Shown: one piece after another, positions 62,036 through 64,000 of the stretch
Layout of the letters: each line of letters opens with the position of its first letter
Numbering within the stretch: position 1 is the stretch's first letter
Assembly: GCF_009827455.1 (NCBI RefSeq)
Contig: NZ_WTYZ01000001.1
Coordinates: 2,613,001-2,677,000 of the forward strand
Direction of reading: 5' to 3'
DNA length: 64,000 nucleotides
Source of the DNA: Pontixanthobacter aestiaquae
Lineage (GTDB): Bacteria > Pseudomonadota > Alphaproteobacteria > Sphingomonadales > Sphingomonadaceae
Program-made: the position numbers and the translations under genes
Notes under the pieces: generated by a model
What the model was told of the DNA's origin: nothing
The model's input: only the letters and a program-made list of their open reading frames with translations
Database searches by the model: none

Positions 62036-62147
62036 TCCGCAAAGTCGATAGACTACGGCGAGCCAAACTAGTCAGAAACTAGTGCTGGGGTCCGTGGCGG
62101 TGCTGTCAGTCTAATCGCAACTTGTCTCTGACTAAGAAGATCGCGCT
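62036..62147. other. Gap between bciA and KDG kinase
   Basis: A 112-base convergent gap. It contains ACTAGT-CAGAA-ACTAGT at 62067-62083, which can form a short hairpin but lacks a T-run. No tRNA, attachment site or gene is visible. This gap marks the right-hand end of the photosynthesis cluster. Confidence 0.4.
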
Positions 62148-63179
62148 CTACCGCTGAACCCTGCCCGATCCATCACCCGACATGAGCTTTTCAACCTCCG
62201 GAACGGTCACGCGGTTGAAGTCGCCCATGATCGTGTGTTTGAGCGCACTGGCGGCAACCGCGAACTCTAGGCTCTGCTGGCGATCTTCATAGGCATTTAG
62301 CCCGTAGATCAGCGCAGAGGCGAAGCTGTCTCCGCCGCCGACGCGGTCGACGATATCGGTCAGTTCGTATTTCTTCGAGAGTTTGAACCCGCCGTCACGG
62401 GTGCGTAGGCAGGCCGACCAGTTGTTGCGGTCCGCACTCAGGCTTTCGCGCAGCGTAATCGCGATGGTGTGCATATCGGGATAGATGTCGAGCACTTTCT
62501 GGCCCAGCGCTTCGTACTTCTTCGTATCAAGCTCGCCGCTCTCCACATCGACATCGACGGTGATGTCGAGCGATTTCTGACAGTCTTCCTCATTGGCAAT
62601 GCCGACATCGACATATTTGACCAGCTCGCGCATCACTTCGGGAGCGGTCTTGCCGTATTTCCACAGCTTGCCGCGGAAGTTGAAGTCGCAAGAGACGGTA
62701 ACGCCCGCAGCCTTGGCTGCTTTGACGCAGTCCATCGACATATCTGCAGCCGACTGGCTCAGCGCCGGGGTAATGCCGGTGATGTGCAGCCACTTCACGC
62801 CTTTGAAGATGGTCGGCCAATCGAACTCGTCTGCGCTGGCATTGCAGATCGACGAGTTGGCGCGGTCATAGACCACCTTCGAAGGACGCTGGTTCGAACC
62901 GGTCTCGAGGAAGTAGATCCCCACCCTATCGCCCGATCGGCTCACATGTGCGGTATCGACCCCGAACTTGCGCAGTTCCATAATCGCGTTCTCGCCGATG
63001 TCGTTATCGGGCAGCGCGCTCACAAAGCCTGCATCCAGCCCGTAATTCGACAGCGCGACCGCCACATTGGCTTCACCCCCGCCAAAGGTCGCTTCAAACG
63101 CATGCGACTGGAAAAAGCGCTCATTACCCGGCGTCTTCAGCCGAAGCATGATTTCACCAAACGAAAGAAATTTAGACAT
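62148..63179 (-). CDS. kdgK: 2-Keto-3-deoxygluconate kinase (PfkB family)
   Basis: A 343-residue PfkB-type sugar kinase. I chose the ATG at 63179, preceded by GGAG at good distance. The signature 1 region is [20 protein letters not shown] (about 33-52) and the catalytic signature is [20 protein letters not shown] (about 279-298) with the base Asp. The acceptor is probably 2-keto-3-deoxygluconate, judging from overall similarity and the neighbouring alginate lyase gene, which would yield KDG. It acts in the cytoplasm, feeding the Entner-Doudoroff pathway. Confidence 0.87.
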   Translation of the reverse strand: MSKFLSFGEIMLRLKTPGNERFFQSHAFEATFGGGEANVAVALSNYGLDAGFVSALPDNDIGENAIMELRKFGVDTAHVSRSGDRVGIYFLETGSNQRPSKVVYDRANSSICNASADEFDWPTIFKGVKWLHITGITPALSQSAADMSMDCVKAAKAAGVTVSCDFNFRGKLWKYGKTAPEVMRELVKYVDVGIANEEDCQKSLDITVDVDVESGELDTKKYEALGQKVLDIYPDMHTIAITLRESLSADRNNWSACLRTRDGGFKLSKKYELTDIVDRVGGGDSFASALIYGLNAYEDRQQSLEFAVAASALKHTIMGDFNRVTVPEVEKLMSGDGSGRVQR

Positions 63180-63253
63180 TATGTGCTCCAACTGGCTTTG
63201 GCTCTTCAAATTCCGGATGTAGCGGCCCGCGCATGCAATGCCGTGCCCGATCC

Positions 63254-64000
63254 TTAAGGCAGCTTGACCGCCCCTTGCTCCACCGCACCGCGTTCTAGCA
63301 GCACCGCAAGCGAAGCATATTTCGACGCCATCCGGTCGTAGCGTTCACGGTCTTTATCGGTATCGGGAAAGGGCCACTGAGAGGGTGTATCGGCATATTT
63401 TGCCAAGAAGCCCTGCGCTGTGCCGAGGCTGCGGCCGTCGGGCAGCGTCGCATTCCACAAATCGCGGTTCACGCACTCAGCAATCGTTGCGAGGCGCGCT
63501 GCACCATCGACGACGAATATCGAATAATGCCAGCTGCGCGTGCGCTTCAACTCTTCGATAAAGCGCCCTTGCTTGTCCATCTGGACGCCCAGCCGGTATC
63601 GCGGGAAGCTGTCGACAACGCTTGCTGTCGCGCCCTCCAATCCGGCGAACAGCGCAAAATGCGCGAGATAGAAATCGTAGAATACGCCGTGATTGTTGCG
63701 CTTGTTCATCTCGTCTTCGCCAAGATCGCTGGTCGCCATCCATGCAGCGTAATCCGCATACCATTTGCGCAAAGCGCCGCGCTCTTCTTTGGACAGAGCG
63801 CCGGAGGGTTCGATCAGACCAACGGTCTCGACGATGGTCGAGAGATCGGAGGCTTCGATAATCCCCTCGCCGCGGCCATTCACTTTGCCGGGAATGCCTT
63901 GGGCAAAGTTCATATGCGGGTTCATCCGCGTTGCGGGGTCGAGAAACCATGTTCGCACCAAGTGCGCGGCGCGATCCGCGTATCGTCCATCTTCCGTGAC
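63254..64000 (-). CDS. Alginate lyase family protein, C-terminal part (cut by window edge)
   Basis: The frame is open to the right window edge, giving the last 248 residues before the stop. Motifs such as [40 protein letters not shown] and [20 protein letters not shown] belong to the PL5/alginate_lyase domain; the Asn and His residues in NNHG are likely part of the active site. Family members cleave alginate in the periplasm. The KDG kinase gene 74 bases downstream fits a small alginate utilisation group. The signal peptide and N-terminus are outside the window. Confidence 0.87.
   Translation of the reverse strand, partial: VTEDGRYADRAAHLVRTWFLDPATRMNPHMNFAQGIPGKVNGRGEGIIEASDLSTIVETVGLIEPSGALSKEERGALRKWYADYAAWMATSDLGEDEMNKRNNHGVFYDFYLAHFALFAGLEGATASVVDSFPRYRLGVQMDKQGRFIEELKRTRSWHYSIFVVDGAARLATIAECVNRDLWNATLPDGRSLGTAQGFLAKYADTPSQWPFPDTDKDRERYDRMASKYASLAVLLERGAVEQGAVKLP

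Noticed and set aside
62036..62147. Possible attachment site or tRNA remnant at the cluster edge
   Set aside because: Only a short ACTAGT hairpin is visible; no tRNA end or direct repeat with the left edge of the cluster could be identified.

Overview
The window is about 64 kb of an alphaproteobacterial chromosome carrying a nearly complete photosynthesis gene cluster (PGC). The sequence suggests an aerobic anoxygenic phototroph of the Sphingomonadales, probably Erythrobacteraceae. The reasons are the gene order, the oxygen-dependent cyclase AcsF with no bchE in view, a pufBALM set with no pufC, crtC/crtD/crtF, and flanking genes typical of heterotrophic marine sphingomonads (a TonB receptor next to an S9 peptidase, an alginate lyase next to a KDG kinase). 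The taxonomic call is inference; no rRNA gene is present.

Layout. Bases 1-13961, mostly + strand, are chromosomal flank: a YfbK-like fragment, OmpA/small membrane/HhH genes, acetyl-CoA synthetase, gamma-glutamyltransferase, a CitE-like lyase, glutaryl-CoA dehydrogenase, maleylacetoacetate isomerase, an FAA hydrolase, a dicarboxylate/amino-acid symporter, an alpha/beta hydrolase and a DUF547 protein. Bases 14199-19817 (-) hold an S9 peptidase and a TonB-dependent receptor. Bases 20161-22057 (+) hold a DUF3422 protein and a lipid-anchored cytochrome c. The PGC runs from 22145 to 62035. It contains: (1) a minus-strand superoperon bchF-N-B-H-L-M-lhaA-puhA-B-C-orf98-acsF-puhE-hemA; (2) the divergent regulators ppaA and ppsR, then bchG-PucC-like-bchP-tspO-orf88 and an sbtB-like gene; (3) a minus-strand block crtF, then bchC-X-Y-Z-pufB-A-L-M, followed by an acidic lipoprotein gene and an sbtA-like gene; (4) crtD-crtC on +; (5) bchI-D-O-orf53 on -; (6) bciA on +. 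The right edge has a KDG kinase and a partial alginate lyase.

How the genes fit together. HemA supplies 5-aminolevulinate. BchI/D/H, BchM, AcsF, BciA, BchL/N/B, BchF, BchX/Y/Z, BchC, BchG and BchP cover the route from protoporphyrin IX to bacteriochlorophyll a. PufL/M and PuhA form the reaction centre, PufA/B form LH1, and LhaA and PuhB/C/E assist assembly. PpsR and the B12-domain protein PpaA are the expected regulators. Perfect TGT-N12-ACA palindromes, the PpsR/CrtJ recognition sequence, lie upstream of bchF/ppaA, bchG and bchC (two copies), and a near match lies between crtF and crtD.

Most unusual content: an SbtA/SbtB-type bicarbonate transporter and its PII-like partner inside the PGC; a small acidic lipoprotein where pufC often sits, together with a lipid-anchored cytochrome c at the far end of the cluster; an apparently leaderless bchG promoter built into a PpsR site; a long two-frame overlap of crtD and crtC; and a PpsR with only one of the two regulatory cysteines known from Rhodobacter.
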